From Triparma columacea (Eukaryota; Sar; Bolidophyceae; Parmales; Triparmaceae): 49,676 nt of DNA. Positions within the stretch are counted from its first letter, which is position 1, and each line of letters begins with the position of its first letter. Where the stretch lies: the NCBI GenBank assembly GCA_030267965.1, contig BRYA01000280.1, positions 1 through 49,676 on the forward strand, written 5' to 3'. Positions 16,630-28,832 of the stretch are shown here, piece after piece. The notes under the pieces were generated by a model. It did not search any database. It was given only the letters and a program-made list of their open reading frames with translations, and was not told the origin of the DNA. The translations under genes and the position numbers were made by a program.

Positions 16630-18319
16630 TTACGCCGTCATCTCCTTCTGTACCCCCTCCCAAGTTTTCTCCACTACCCCGAGTAGTTCCCCCAGGTCAG
16701 CCGCCCACTCGCTCAGTACGTTCTCGTCACTTTTCCTCCCCCCGAACCTAACCACGTCCCTCGGCCTATCGATCTTCGCCTGTACCTCCCCCTCAGCAAC
16801 CATGCTAGCGATGGCCCTCTCGAGTTCCTGTCCCCCCATCCCCAAAAGTCCCCCTAGCCTTGCCCCGGAGATGCGCTTGTAGTACTTGGCGGCCGTCCTG
16901 ATGTTGTGCTGGGTCGTCCTCTCCTCCATGCCCTTTGTCCACGTGTCCTTCATGTCTCCTGAGCTGACAGCTTCGGTGTCCAGTAGTTCCTCCATCCCCC
17001 TCCACGGGCACTTGACGATCTCGTCGGTCGTGAAGATTTTAAGTGCCTCCTCGAGTCCCTCCACCCCCGCGCAAGTTTCGTTCGTCAACAGCTTGTGCAT
17101 CATGTCGACCTGCTCCGGCCCGTGCTTGCTTAGGCACAGGAAGACGACTGCAGCCTTGAGGTTATCTTCCCCCCCCCCCACCTCCCCTTCCCCCTCATCC
17201 ATCACTACGACCCCCTCCTCCTCCTGCGGCGCTATTGCCTCGGTCGGCTGGCCGGCCTTGTAGATTTGCATGTAGCAGTTGCTGAGCTCCCACGCGTCCT
17301 TCATCTCCCTATGGTACTCGATCATGAGCTTGTAGAACGCCACCTTCGCCTTCTTGAACGCCGGCTCCTCGAGGAGTTTCTTGTTCACCTTCTGGCTGAC
17401 GATGTAGGCGCGGACGAAGTCGCGCTTTAGGAGGACCATGCGGACCTGCTCGAGGATGAAGTCGAGCTTCTCACGCTTGGAGAGGCTGCCGTAGGTCTCG
17501 ACGTGGACCTCCTGGAGGACCTCGGCGGACTTGGAAATATCTCCAGCCTTCTCGTACATGGCGGCTAGAACCAGGGTGAGACTGTGATATTTGGGGTTAT
17601 GGGGGGGGGAGGGGGGGGGGTTTGGGGGGTTAAGATATACATAGACCTCAATGTACATAGATCTCAATGAACAAGACCTCTGCTAGGCCTCGACGGGTCA
17701 CCACCGCACTCCATCCCGCCTCCCAAGTGAACAACCAACCCACCTTGCCCTCTCCGCCTCCACATAGATCCTGCCATCTGTGATGTCCCTCAGACACACC
17801 ACGAGATTCTGACGGACGGCACCCTCGGGGCTCTCTTCCACGTAACCGACAGCCTCCTTGACGACAGACGCGATGGCCTGCTGCTTCTGGGACCTGATTA
17901 TGAGAGGTAGGAATTGCGAGAATGGGTTAGGTAAGGGCAAAAAGGTTGGCAACACCCACTCAAATCAAGTTTGTGCTCCAACCCCATGCTTGCCCTCCAA
18001 CCCGTACTCGCTAGCTCGCCGCCATACCCCCCCCCCCCCCCCCCTCCCCAGCTTACCTCCTCTTTGTGATGAAATTCAGACATTCAGTCAGCCTCTCATA
18101 GTCTCCCCCCTCCTTACAAAGTTGAACGCAGCGCAAGCAGACGCGCTTCAGGTTAGGCACGTCGTTTCCCACCCTGCACTGCTTCTCTAGCCCGTAGAGG
18201 AGATCCAGGGCCCCCCCCAAGCCACCGGGGGAGGCTGCGAGCTTGTCCGCCTGGGGGATCTTGACATCGCAGTCACCCGTGAGGTCCTTCTTCTCCTCAA
18301 ATTGTCCGTCTGCGTTCAT
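16630..18319 (-). CDS. RPN5: 26S proteasome regulatory subunit RPN5 (PSMD12)
   Basis: Exons 18319-18057, 17893-17744 and 17581-16630 (both junctions phase 2, donors GTAAGC and GTGGGT) give 454 residues, the usual length. Exon 1 has the N-terminal helical start LDLLYGLEKQCRVGNDV and CLNFITKRR. Exon 2 continues SQKQQAIASVVKEAVGYVEE, and exon 3 carries TPR-like helices (AAMYEKAGDISKSAEVLQEV, RAYIVSQKVNKKLLEEP) and the PCI domain (about 250-420, ending IDRPRDVVRF). An acidic low-complexity insert (EEEGVVVMDEGEGEVGGGED) sits before the PCI helices. RPN5 is a scaffold of the proteasome lid, contacting RPN11/RPN8 and the 20S side. It is divergent to the polymerase gene at 18946. Confidence 0.9.
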
Positions 18320-18945
18320 ATTTGGCTCTGTGGAGGTTGACGTGCGAAATGTGTAGTGTCTGTTAGTGAAAATCTCAGAATATTAAAAATTGGAGGAGGA
18401 GTCTCTCGGAGGGCTTAAATTTAAAAACAAATCACGGCGATTGGAAGACTGATTTAGAACTATACTGTCCTTTGTATGAATCTGGCCTTCACAAACCCTC
18501 TAAAATTGACGTTATATGAAAGAATGAATGAAAGAGGCCTCACCTTATAAAATTGACCCACTTTTAGGCCTTTTTTTTGCTTCCTCCATAATTTTCCATT
18601 GACAACTTAAAAGAGATTGAAAAAGTAAGGAAGAGACACCTTTACGCCTTATAATTTCAGAACCACAACAATTAATAGCGCTACTATCCCAAATCACTCA
18701 AAAACCACTTCCCACCACTTCCGGCGGCGGGGAAACATCAATCCCCTATTTCTCTTCTAATTCAGATATTTACGCGAACAATATTACATACCGTAAGACC
18801 CATTGTATACATATCGCGTATTCATACATCTTGACCTCTCAATACCCCCAAAGAAGCCATTCAGCTGGTATCCACCTCTCCCCCCGAAAGCTTCCAACAA
18901 GAATTCTCACCCTCCTCCGCACCCTCCTCCACACACTCTGCAGAT
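18320..18945. promoter_or_regulatory. Divergent promoter region between RPN5 and DNA polymerase epsilon
   Basis: 626 bp without a gene. AT-richer than the flanking coding sequence (18370-18700), with one GC patch (CTTCCGGCGGCGGGG, about 18717). Presumably it holds both promoters; no TATA box at a fixed distance was found. Confidence 0.4.
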
Positions 18946-21900
18946 ATGCCTCGTCAGGGAGGAGATCGCGTCTTCGGCCAGGCCATGAAGAAGAAATCCG
19001 GTGGGGGCGGTGGTTCCACCTACCAGCGGCAAATGGGCATGGGGAAGGGACACTCAAGAATGGCTAGGACAGAGGAGGAGGAAGACGAGTGGCAGCAGAG
19101 GAGGAAGGAGTACAAGGAGACGAAGAGAAAGGAGGTGAGGACCCCACGATGTTATAAATCCCCCACACACACCTCCACCCCCCACACACACCTCCACCAA
19201 ACCCTCTTACTAAACCACCCCCCCTGCTTCCCACAACAGGGCGAAATTCTTGATGCCAAAATGGGCTATGAGCGCTTCGAGACTCCTGGTGAGACCCGAA
19301 CTGGTTGGTCCTTCAATGTCCTTCCTACAACCGTCCCCGACTCCAATGGTGTTCACAAGGCTGGTCTCGACGTCTACTTCCTCCAGGACGACAAGAAGAC
19401 CTTCAAGGCCACAGTCTTCTACCGCCCCTACTTCTTTGTTGCCGTCGAGGACCCGAAGCTCATCGTCGACGTCACCCAGTGGCTCCTTCGAAAGTACGAG
19501 TCCAATGGGATCCAGATTGAGAGCGCTGAACTTGAGGACCTCGATATTCCCAATCACCTCGACGGCGCCTCGCGCCCTTACTTGAAGCTCTCCTTCCCCA
19601 ACACAGACGACCTCATGACCGTTCGTAAGGACATCCTTCCCATCATCAAGAGGAAGCAGGACCGTGAGGGAATCCACAAGTCCACCACTGCCGTCTCCCT
19701 CGTCGGTCGCTCCACCTCTACCTTTTCCAACTCCGCGGCCTCTGCCGCCAACGCCACCGCCGCCAAGGCCTCCAACGCCAACATGCTCGAGAACCTCGTC
19801 GACATCCGCGAGTACGACGTCCCCTACGTGGTAAGATGCTGCATCGACCTCGACATAAGAGCCGGCCAGTACTACGACGTTTCCATCCTCCCCGACAAGA
19901 ACGCGAACATCAAATTCCTCGAGGAGAAGACGGCATCCACGAAGGCAACGCCCAGGGTCCTGGCGTTCGACATTGAGTGTACGAAGGCTCCCCTAAAGTT
20001 CCCAGACGCTGAACACGACGAGGTGAGAAAGGGATGAAAATATGTAGGGACGGAATGCAAACAAGCACGCCACGCACGCGTGACCCCGAACGTCATTAAC
20101 GTGACCCTTCTTCCCCTCCTCGCTCGCCGCATATAGATATTCATGATCTCGTACATGGTTGACGGTCAGGGGTACCTGATCATCTCCAGGGACGTCGTCT
20201 CCCAGGACATCGACGACTTCGAGTACACCCCCAAACCCTCCTTCCCCGGCCCCTTCAAGATCTTCAACGAGAGGAACGAGGCCGACCTCATTAGGAGGTT
20301 CTTCGACCACGTTCAGACGCTTAAGCCTCAGATCATGGTCACCTTCAACGGAGACTTCTTCGACTGGCCCTTCGTGGAGAAGAGGGCCGACAAGATCGGC
20401 CTAAACATGGCAACGGAGATCGGCGTCTCGAAGCAGGGCGAAGAGTACCGCGGAAGGTGCTGCATCCACCTCGACGCCTTCTCCTGGGTCCGCCGTGATT
20501 CCTACCTCCCCCAGGGAGCCCAGGGCCTCAAGGCCGTCACCAAGTATAAATTGGGATACGACCCCGTTGAGGTTGACCCGGAGGACATGGTCAGGTTCGC
20601 CTCGGAGAAGGTGAGCATCAGCATATGACCTTCTTGCTCCTCTCTTCTATCTCTGGGTCGCCCGCTAACAAATCTCTTTCTCGGCTCGCCTCGCTCGCCA
20701 CTCCTCGTAGCCCACCCATATGGCGTCCTACTCCGTTTCCGATGCGGTCGCCACCTACTACCTTTACGACCAGTACGTGCACCTCTTCATCTTCTCCCTT
20801 TGCACCCTCATCCCCATGGGCCCTGAGGACGTGCTAAGGAAGGGGAGCGGCACGCTTTGCGAGGCGCTGCTGCAGGTCGAGGCCTTCAAAAAGAACATCG
20901 TGTGCCCCAACAAGGACATCGAGCCCTTAACTAAATTCCACAATGGGCATCTCCTAGAAGCCGAGACTTACATCGGTGGCCACGTCGAGTGCCTGGAGAC
21001 CGGGGTCTACCGCTCGGACATTCCTTGCAAGTTCAATTTGACCCCATCCGCGTTGCAGGGCCTCATCGACAACGTCGACCGTGACCTCACCTTCTTCATC
21101 GAGGTCGAGAAGGGCATTGAACGATCCTCCGTCACAAACTACGACGAAGTCCGCTCGGCCATCGTCGAAAAGTTGGAGCTACTCAGGGACAACCCGGAGA
21201 GGGAAGAGGAGGTAAGAATGGACTAGAGAGATGTGCATCTTAAAACCCTTGCACTAACACGAGAACCTTCCCCCGTCACTTCATTTCTCCCCCGCAGCCC
21301 TATATCTACCACCTCGACGTGGGTGCCATGTACCCCAACATCATTCTCACCAATAGGCTGCAGCCTCACGCCATGTCCAACGAGGCGACCTGCGCCTGCG
21401 GCTACCAGGGAGACAAGGGGTGCAAGAGGGAGATGGACTGGATCTGGAGAGGCGACTACGCTCCCGCTTCCAAGTCCGAGTATGAAAGGACCAGGATGCA
21501 GCTGACCCAGCACAATGAGAGGGTGGACGACAAGCCCTTCCTCGATTATGATCCCAAGGAGCAGGCCGTCATCGTACAAAAGAGGGTCAAGCAGTACTGC
21601 CACAAGGTGTACAAGAAGACCAAGGAGACCAAGGAGGAGGAGAGGAGCGCCACCGTGTGCATGAGGGAGAACCCGTTCTACGTCGACACTGTTCGTAGAT
21701 TCAGGGATCGCAGATACGACTTCAAGAGGATGACTAAGCAGTGGAAGGGAAAGGTGAGTGCAGTTGAGAAGTGAAAAGGTGTTGCGACAATTGTTATGTT
21801 GCCCTTACTCATCAACGCCAAACTTTGTTTCCACTTTTCGCAGGCAAAGAAGGCCGCCAAAGAGGGCAACGCCATCAACGTCAAGCACGCGCAAGACATG

Positions 21901-24900
21901 GCCCTCGTGTATGATTCTCTGCAGGTTGCCCACAAGTGCATCCTCAACTCGTTCTACGGATATGTCATGAGGAAGGGAGCCCGGTGGAGGTCGATGGAGA
22001 TGGCCGGCATCGTCACCCTCACCGGGGCTAGACTTATCACGCAGGCGAGGGAGCTGGTCGAGCAGATCGGAAGGCCTCTCGAACTCGACACGGACGGTAT
22101 CTGGTGCATCCTCCCCAAGTCTTTCCCGGACGTCTTCCACTTCACGACCAAGGACGGGGGCAAGGAGGAAATCGAGTACCCGTGTTGCATGCTTAATTCG
22201 GACGTTCATGACCGCTACACGAACCACCAGTACCAGACGCTTGATCCCAATACTGGAAAGTACACCACCAGGTCCGAGTGCTCCATCTTCTTCGAGGTGG
22301 ACGGACCTTATAAGGCCATGATCCTCCCGGCTTCCACCGAGGAGGGCAAGCTGCTCAAGAAGCGCTACGCCGTGTACAACTTTGACGGGTCCCTCGCCGA
22401 GCTTAAGGGCTTCGAGCTCAAGCGTCGTGGGGAGGTGAGAATAACAAAATAACATAACAGCGCCGAGCACACACGACAATTACCACTACTAACACACACA
22501 CCCTTCCGCGACTCTCTTGTCACAGCTGGAGCTCATCAAGGCCTTCCAGTCTGAGGTCTTTGTTCACTTCCTTGATGGCTTGTCTCTCGAAGAGTGTTAC
22601 GATGCCGTTGCGAACATCGCCAACCACTGGCTCGACGTGCTTGACAACTGTGGAGATTCCCTCGAAACTGACGAGCTCGTAGGCCTCATCTCTGAGAACA
22701 AGTCTATGTCGAGACAATTGGAGGACTACGGTGACCAGAAGGGAACCTCCCTCACCACAGCTAAGAGGCTCGGGGAATTCTTGGGGAAGGAGATGGTCAA
22801 GGATAAGGGGCTCAACTGCAAGTTCATCATCGCTGAGAAGCCCTTCGGCGCGCCGGTCACTGAGAGAGCCATCCCAACGGCAATCTGGCAGGCGGAACCG
22901 GCCGTCATGAAGACGTACCTGAGGAGGTGGCTCAAGGACAGCACGCTTGATGACTTCGACATTAGGTCAATCCTCGACTGGGACTATTACAGAACCCGCC
23001 TAGTTAAGACCGTCCAGAAGATCATCACCATCCCTGCGGCCCTCCAAGGCGTTGCGAACCCTGTCCCTCGTATTGCCCACCCCGAATGGCTCTCTAAGAT
23101 CGTCAAGGCTCAGAACGACAGCCACAAGCAGGTTTCCATCACCTCCCTTTTCACCATGCTGGACAAGGGAATGAAACCTGTGAACCAGTTCGACTCCACC
23201 GTGGCCCTTGTCGAGCGCAGCAATGGCGACGGAAGCGGAAGCGGCAACGGCAACGGCAACGGCAACAAGAAGTTTAAGAAGGCGTTGCAGAGCTCCTCTC
23301 TTGTCGCCATCACGCCGGAGAGCGATAAGAATCTTCCCCCCCCCACCCTCGCGGAGAGCCCGCTCTCGATCGATGAGTACCAGCGCTGGCTGGCCACAAG
23401 GAAGGCGCAGTGGCGAGCGACCCGCAAGGAGAACAAGCGCCAGCGCACCTACTCCCTCATGAATGACTTCAAGTCGGCTTCTGCCACTGGCAAGAAGCGT
23501 AAGGTTGGAGTTGAGGGCTTCCTGAAGGAGGCGGCTCAGTCGCTTTCTCACGGCGAGTGGCAAATAGTCGAGCTTAGGGAGACCGACACCCCGGGCGAGT
23601 TCATACTCTTCGTCATGGCTGACAAGTCATCCATCCAGCGCATTCCCCTTACCGTCCCCCGCTCGATCTATGTCGATCTCAATGCAAACAATGGGGAGGA
23701 TTCCCTCATAAGGAAGTCCTCCAAGTCCAAGCTCGTTAAGGACTGGTTCCTGCCCCACAACCAGAGCTCCAACAAGCTCTACGAGCTGACCCTGAGTGAG
23801 CGAAGATTCCTTCAGCAAAAGGATAACCTCTTGGGCTCCACTGAGGTGGACGGCATCTACGGAATGGAGGCGCCCCTTATTTTGGAGGCTCTCACGAAGC
23901 TCGGGAATGCATCTCGCATCTCTCGCCACAAGAGGGGGATGGACAACAAAAACCACGGCTACTCCATGGCCGACGTCGAGGGAATCGCGAAGCCCAACTT
24001 CACCTACCTTGGCGATTCGGTCGCGTCCTTCAAGAGAATTTTCTACTTCCACAAGTGCCCCGCTTCAAACCGTGGCATCGTGTCCCTTTTCTTCATGTCG
24101 ACAGCCTCGGGGGGCAACCCTGAACCCGTGGCATCTTCTGTGGACATGACTGCCCACTGCATGATGTGGATAGTCAAGCCCATCAAGAACAAACAACACG
24201 AGGTGAAAAGGTCTCACTGCAACTCCTTGTTCGACTCTCTCATCAAGTACGTCAAGGTTAGCGAGGACGTTTCTGAGGCAGAGAGGGAGTGGTACAGCAC
24301 TCTCATGGAGACCTCCTGCTGCACCTTCGACCTGAACTTTGTCGGATCGGAGGAGGAGGCCATGAGGGGGGCCAACTCGGCTCTCAAGTCTTACATCCAA
24401 GAGAAGAACGGGCCGACTTTCCTTATTACTAAGACCTCGAAGAGTTTTGCCGAGGTCAAGAGCAGCATGTCTTCCGTGACGTCCTTCCCTGTCGTTTCTT
24501 TCACCGACGACACTGCGGCCCTTAGTGCCCTCAGCTGGGAGAAGGCAGCCGCGAGTGCCGCAATCGCTTCTTACCTTAACATGGGAGCGCTTGATTTCCC
24601 CAGGCGCTTGGCGGCCTCCAGATACAGCAACATTCCTCTGTGCAACCTCGGGGAGAGGGAGGCGGAGGTCATGTACGACGTCTTCTTCGCCAGGCAGCTC
24701 AAGAAGGTTAGGAGTTTGACTTGGGCCAACAATGCCCCTAAGCCCGACCTTGGATGGGTTGGAGGCGCAGAGGGAGGCGTTGACCAGGGTCTTTTCAACG
24801 ACAATGATATCATGGTCGAGGTCTCGGAAGAGGGAGCTTACAGAAGCATCTGTTTCGAAATCGAGATCAAGGGGCTCGCAACTGCGGCCATGAGGGGACT

Positions 24901-26308
24901 TGATTTGGATGAAAATGGCACGATGGGTGCCGAAGGCGGCGACGTAGCCGCTGTTGGGCGGGCCTTCAAGAGTCTACAGGCCATGGTTGGCATTTGGTGG
25001 AGGGAGAGCCAGATGAACGGCAACGCCATCGCTGACAGCATCCTCACCAACCTTCACAAGCTTGTTTGCAGCCCCGAGTCTCTCCTCTACGATCCTGCCC
25101 TTAAGAGGGTACTAGGGAGGCTCATGCACAAGGCATTTAGCATGCTCGTCGGTGAGCTTCAGCACTTGGGTGCCAAGGTCGTTTTCGCTGACTTTTACAA
25201 GGTCATTATTGCGACCAATAAGACCGACATTGGGTCGGCCCTCGAGTACGTTGATTTCCTTATCAACACTATCAAGGGCTACGAAGACTTGGTCTCTCAG
25301 CTCGACTTGAAGGTGTCGAGCGTTTGGAGTGACTTGCTCTTTTTGGACATCAACAACTTCGAGGCGGTGGAATTCGAGAGGGTGGAGAGTGGCCTCGACG
25401 AAATGTCCGAATATGAGGACAACAGAATGATCGTTGTCGGAAAAGAGACCTTCACATGGAGCATGCGCAGCAACTGGAACCTAGTACATTTCCTTGCTGA
25501 AGAGAGCCACCAGCACTATTTCCGGGTTATTGTGGGGAGGTTCTCGAGGATCATGTTCGAGAAGCGTGTTGGTTTGCTGCAGAGGAAGAAGGAGGGGGAA
25601 GAGTTCGACGTCGAGGAGAAGATGCTTGCTGCCAAGAAGAAGTATGTCGGCAAGCAGGTCGCAGGCACCCTTACCAAATATGTTGGCGAGATCCTTGCCA
25701 AGAGCTTTGACATCGAGTGGCCTGACCTTCCGGGGTCGCACCTGGAGCCGACCACTCCTGCCCTAGAGTTTGTCAAGTCCGTCACTAAGGTATTTGATTT
25801 GGACTCAGACGTTGTCAACGAGACGAGCATCCTGAGGAAGTCAGCCCTAACGCAGATGGGCATGCACGAGTACAGCGAGGAGAGCAAGTGGACCGATCCA
25901 TGCAACAGTTTTATCCTTCCCAATGTTTTCTGCGAGCACTGCGATAGTTGCATGAACTTGAACCTTTGCGTTGAGATAGAGGACGGGGGGGAGGAGGAGG
26001 CAGACGGAGGGGCCAAGGGTTGGACGTGCGGGGAATGTGGCTCCAAGTTCGAGGCAGATTTCATCGAGTGGAGGCTTGTGGAAATGATGCAGACGAAGAG
26101 CACCCAGTTCCTCGTGCAGGACATGAGGTGCCCCAAGACAAATGCCGTGGCGAGGGGGCTGATGAGCAAGACAAGTGATAGCAGCATCCCATACGTTGGA
26201 GATTTCGATAGGGACAGTTTCATCAAGGAGCTCGGTGTGCTCAAGAGGATTTCTAATTCGTACGGTCTTGATTGGTTGGGAGAGACGGTCAATAATTTGT
26301 CCGTGTAA
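18946..26308 (+). CDS. POLE: DNA polymerase epsilon catalytic subunit A
   Basis: Seven exons (18946-19134, 19240-20022, 20137-20610, 20711-21211, 21298-21753, 21844-22434, 22526-26308), all junctions phase 0, give 2258 residues; family members are about 2200-2290. Exonuclease motifs are intact: FDIE (D307/E309), FNGDFFDW (D397) and YSVSDA (D493). Polymerase motifs are intact: DVGAMYPNI (D656), the NSFYGY helix and LDTDGIW (D883, D885). The Gly/Asn run ([12 protein letters not shown]) and an SV40-like KKRKV are in the linker after the catalytic half. The second half is the inactive polymerase-like domain (DUF1744 region) and C-terminal cysteines. CysA is complete (C2134, C2137, C2166, C2169), but CysB keeps only C2200. 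It replicates the leading strand in the nucleus. Confidence 0.95.
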
Positions 26309-26430
26309 AACAACAGATCACAACAATAGTCAATAGGTCAAAACAAACGTTTTATTATTTTCAGTAGTGCAGGTGTGAACTAATTCATGATCATTCTCTA
26401 TATTCTCTATTTGGCTGGTGAGGCGCGCAT

Positions 26431-27726
26431 TTACATCTTCGAGAGGAGGCCTACAGTGGGGGGCTTGAATCTCCGCATGTTCTTGGGGATGCAGTTCTTT
26501 ACGACTTCGTCGAGGGTGTGAAGGCCATAACGAACGGGCGCTCCAGTCTCGGGCAAAAGGAGAGGATTCAGCGTGCCGTCCTGGGAGAGGAATTCTTTGC
26601 CCATATGCTCCTGGTGCCAGTAGATCATCTTGTTTATTGTCGGAGTGGGGATGTTGCCGAGCATCTCGGCGAGGCCCTTGAGGATGCACAGTCCGTAGGG
26701 GACGTCTTCCCAGTAGAGGCGGCAGCCGAAGTTGGGGGTGTAGCGCCCATCAGGGGTCTTGGTCAGGGGAGTTCCGCAGCCGACGTAACCCTTGTTGGTG
26801 CACATAACCGAGAGAAGGGATGAGGTGTCGGCGATATCGTCTCCGTAACCTTTAATGATTCGCTCCTTGATTGGCTGGACTTCCGAGAGATCCAGCTGCG
26901 GGTAGTGAAGGCAGAGGGCAATTTTGATGGTTTGCAGCTCGTTGTCCAGGTGCGCCAAGTACTCAGCACTCAGGGCATCGAAGTCCTCGTAGAGAGTGAG
27001 TCCCTTGCGCTTCTCTAGTTCGTCTATTGAGTACGTGGTTTCGCCGAATTTGAAGTCGTGGAAGATGGCAACGTAACGGGCGGGGTGGATGATCTGATTC
27101 GAGGGGGTCAGGGTAACATTGAGGAAGTTTGGGAGTTTAGTGCAAGGAATGTCAAAGAGGGACTCAACCAAGTTTGCGCACTGGTCGGTAATTTCGACCG
27201 GGCTCGCGACCACTTTTAGGTGTTTCTTAGGGCCGAGAATCCTAGACTCCTCCCCATACTTGGTAACCTTGCAAATCCAAGGAATATTCTGTAACCCAAA
27301 GACTCCCTGAATCTTGTCCATGCCAACCTGACCAATGGCGTCCTTGACGATCCAGTCGAATCCACCCTGCGCGAATATGGTTCCAATAAGAGCCCCCGCT
27401 TTCAGGTGAGCCGCACAGCGCTTGAGGATAGTTCCATGAACATGACTAGGGGCGGCAACCAAGACAACATCTGACGAAGGAATCACATCTTCTGGGTCGC
27501 TAGAGACAATATTGATTGCACCGACAATATCTCCTTTGTGTGCCCATGAAGAAGTCCTAGTAGTCACCTTTAGGCGCCTCGTACTGGACCATTTCTCTGG
27601 TCTTGTTGTCAGCACATTCACTACAAACTCAGGGTGCTTAGCCCCGATGTATCCGATGCAACAGTGAGCGCCATTTCCACCCCCGCATACGGTAACAGTA
27701 ATCGGGGGTTTTGTTTTTGGGGGCAT
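26431..27726 (-). CDS. Opine dehydrogenase-like NAD(P)-binding protein
   Basis: Intronless, 431 residues from ATG. The N-terminal Rossmann fold begins at once with VTVCGGGNGAH (G15-H21, nucleotide-binding loop). The C-terminal half matches the octopine/nopaline dehydrogenase all-helical domain, with the signature run RLYWEDVPYGLCILKGLAEM and NKMIYWHQEHMGKEFL. Enzymes of this family reductively condense an amino acid with a keto acid using NAD(P)H. The exact opine made here cannot be told. There is no targeting peptide, so it is probably cytosolic. It is tail to tail with the polymerase (122 bp between stops). Intronless structure beside intron-rich genes is compatible with acquisition by transfer, though many genes here have few introns. 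Confidence 0.8.
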   Translation of the reverse strand: MPPKTKPPITVTVCGGGNGAHCCIGYIGAKHPEFVVNVLTTRPEKWSSTRRLKVTTRTSSWAHKGDIVGAINIVSSDPEDVIPSSDVVLVAAPSHVHGTILKRCAAHLKAGALIGTIFAQGGFDWIVKDAIGQVGMDKIQGVFGLQNIPWICKVTKYGEESRILGPKKHLKVVASPVEITDQCANLVESLFDIPCTKLPNFLNVTLTPSNQIIHPARYVAIFHDFKFGETTYSIDELEKRKGLTLYEDFDALSAEYLAHLDNELQTIKIALCLHYPQLDLSEVQPIKERIIKGYGDDIADTSSLLSVMCTNKGYVGCGTPLTKTPDGRYTPNFGCRLYWEDVPYGLCILKGLAEMLGNIPTPTINKMIYWHQEHMGKEFLSQDGTLNPLLLPETGAPVRYGLHTLDEVVKNCIPKNMRRFKPPTVGLLSKM

Positions 27727-27867
27727 TATATCGCTGTAACTATTGTTATGATTGAATAACTGTAACTGGTGAAAAGTTGCCCAGATTCAATGGCTTGATG
27801 GATTGCCCCCAGAGAATAATTCGGAATGCCAGTTTGGACCACCCTGAAACCCAGAGTTTGAAAAAGG

Positions 27868-28639
27868 ATGTCTCAAGACAAAGATGCTGAGATTGCTAGA
27901 TTAACGAAGGAGGTCTCAGAGCTCAAGCGGGGCCTCGCTGACATGGGGTCGGATATGAAAAATATGCAGAAGGAGTTTGGTGAGTTTTCAGTTGTTGACC
28001 GAGGCCCCCCCCCCGAGGGCTCACTTCTAACCCCCCGCAATGTGCATTTTCACCAACTACGCAGGAATGATGATTCTTGCAATGGGGAGAACGATGGGTT
28101 ACGTCGATACTTCCGCCGTAGGCTCCAACACTTCAGCAGCACCAACTGTCATAAAGACAGCAACAACAAAAAGCGTGGAAGACTCCCTTAGCGTGAGCAT
28201 GGACAACAGTTCGAAGACCGGTGACGATAGCACCGAGATAAGCAGCATCGGTGGCAGCGGGAAAGGGGGGGCTGTCCCTAAGCAGCAACCAAAGGCAGAA
28301 GCGACGGCGCCAATAAAGGCTGCCAAAAAAGCTGCGCCCGAGCCCTTTGTCCCAACGGTGGAAATTGGCGGAGATAAGGGGAAGGAAAACCTCGGGGAAC
28401 CCTCCACGGTCACTGCGGACGACAAGGAAGGGGTCGGATTTGTGCTTTCCCCGGACCCCAAGGGAACAGGAGGAGGGGCAGGACCCAATCTCAAGAAGGA
28501 GGAGAGCAACAAGATATTCCAGCTCAACGACAGTGAGGATGGCTCTACGCTGGAGCAGAGCATGGCGAGCTCAGGATCAATGAGCCAGAGCGGTACGACG
28601 GGGGTCAGCGACAGCCTGTCCATGCCCAGCAAGATGTGA
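27868..28639 (+). CDS. Small protein: short coiled coil plus disordered Ser/Lys-rich region
   Basis: Exons 27868-27979 and 28065-28639 (phase 1, donor GTGAGT, acceptor GCAG) give 228 residues. The first 37 residues form a heptad-like helix (DAEIARLTKEVSELKRGLAD). The intron splits the codon before a hydrophobic patch (GMMILAMGRTMGYV), after which everything is low complexity (AEATAPIKAAKKAAPEPF, SKIF..DSEDGSTLEQS). I recognise no family. It is divergent to the opine dehydrogenase gene (141 bp) and 193 bp upstream of the AXDND1-like gene on the same strand. Confidence 0.6.
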
Positions 28640-28832
28640 GGGGGGAAAGTGGGGGGGAGGGGGGGGCGCGCGTTGGTTTTAACGCAATGTAAATTAGATG
28701 TAAAGAAAGAAACTACAACTACGAGGTTAACGAACAAATTCACCTCTTCTTGTAGTCACCTCTATTCCCAAGACCTCAAACCTGCTGACCCCTTCCCTGT
28801 GCCATTTTGGCCAAAACTGTTGAGGGCCAAAA

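Noticed and set aside
23110..23563. Antisense frames inside the polymerase epsilon gene
   Set aside because: Codon bias (GC-rich third positions) opens the reverse frame; no independent start context or conserved motif.
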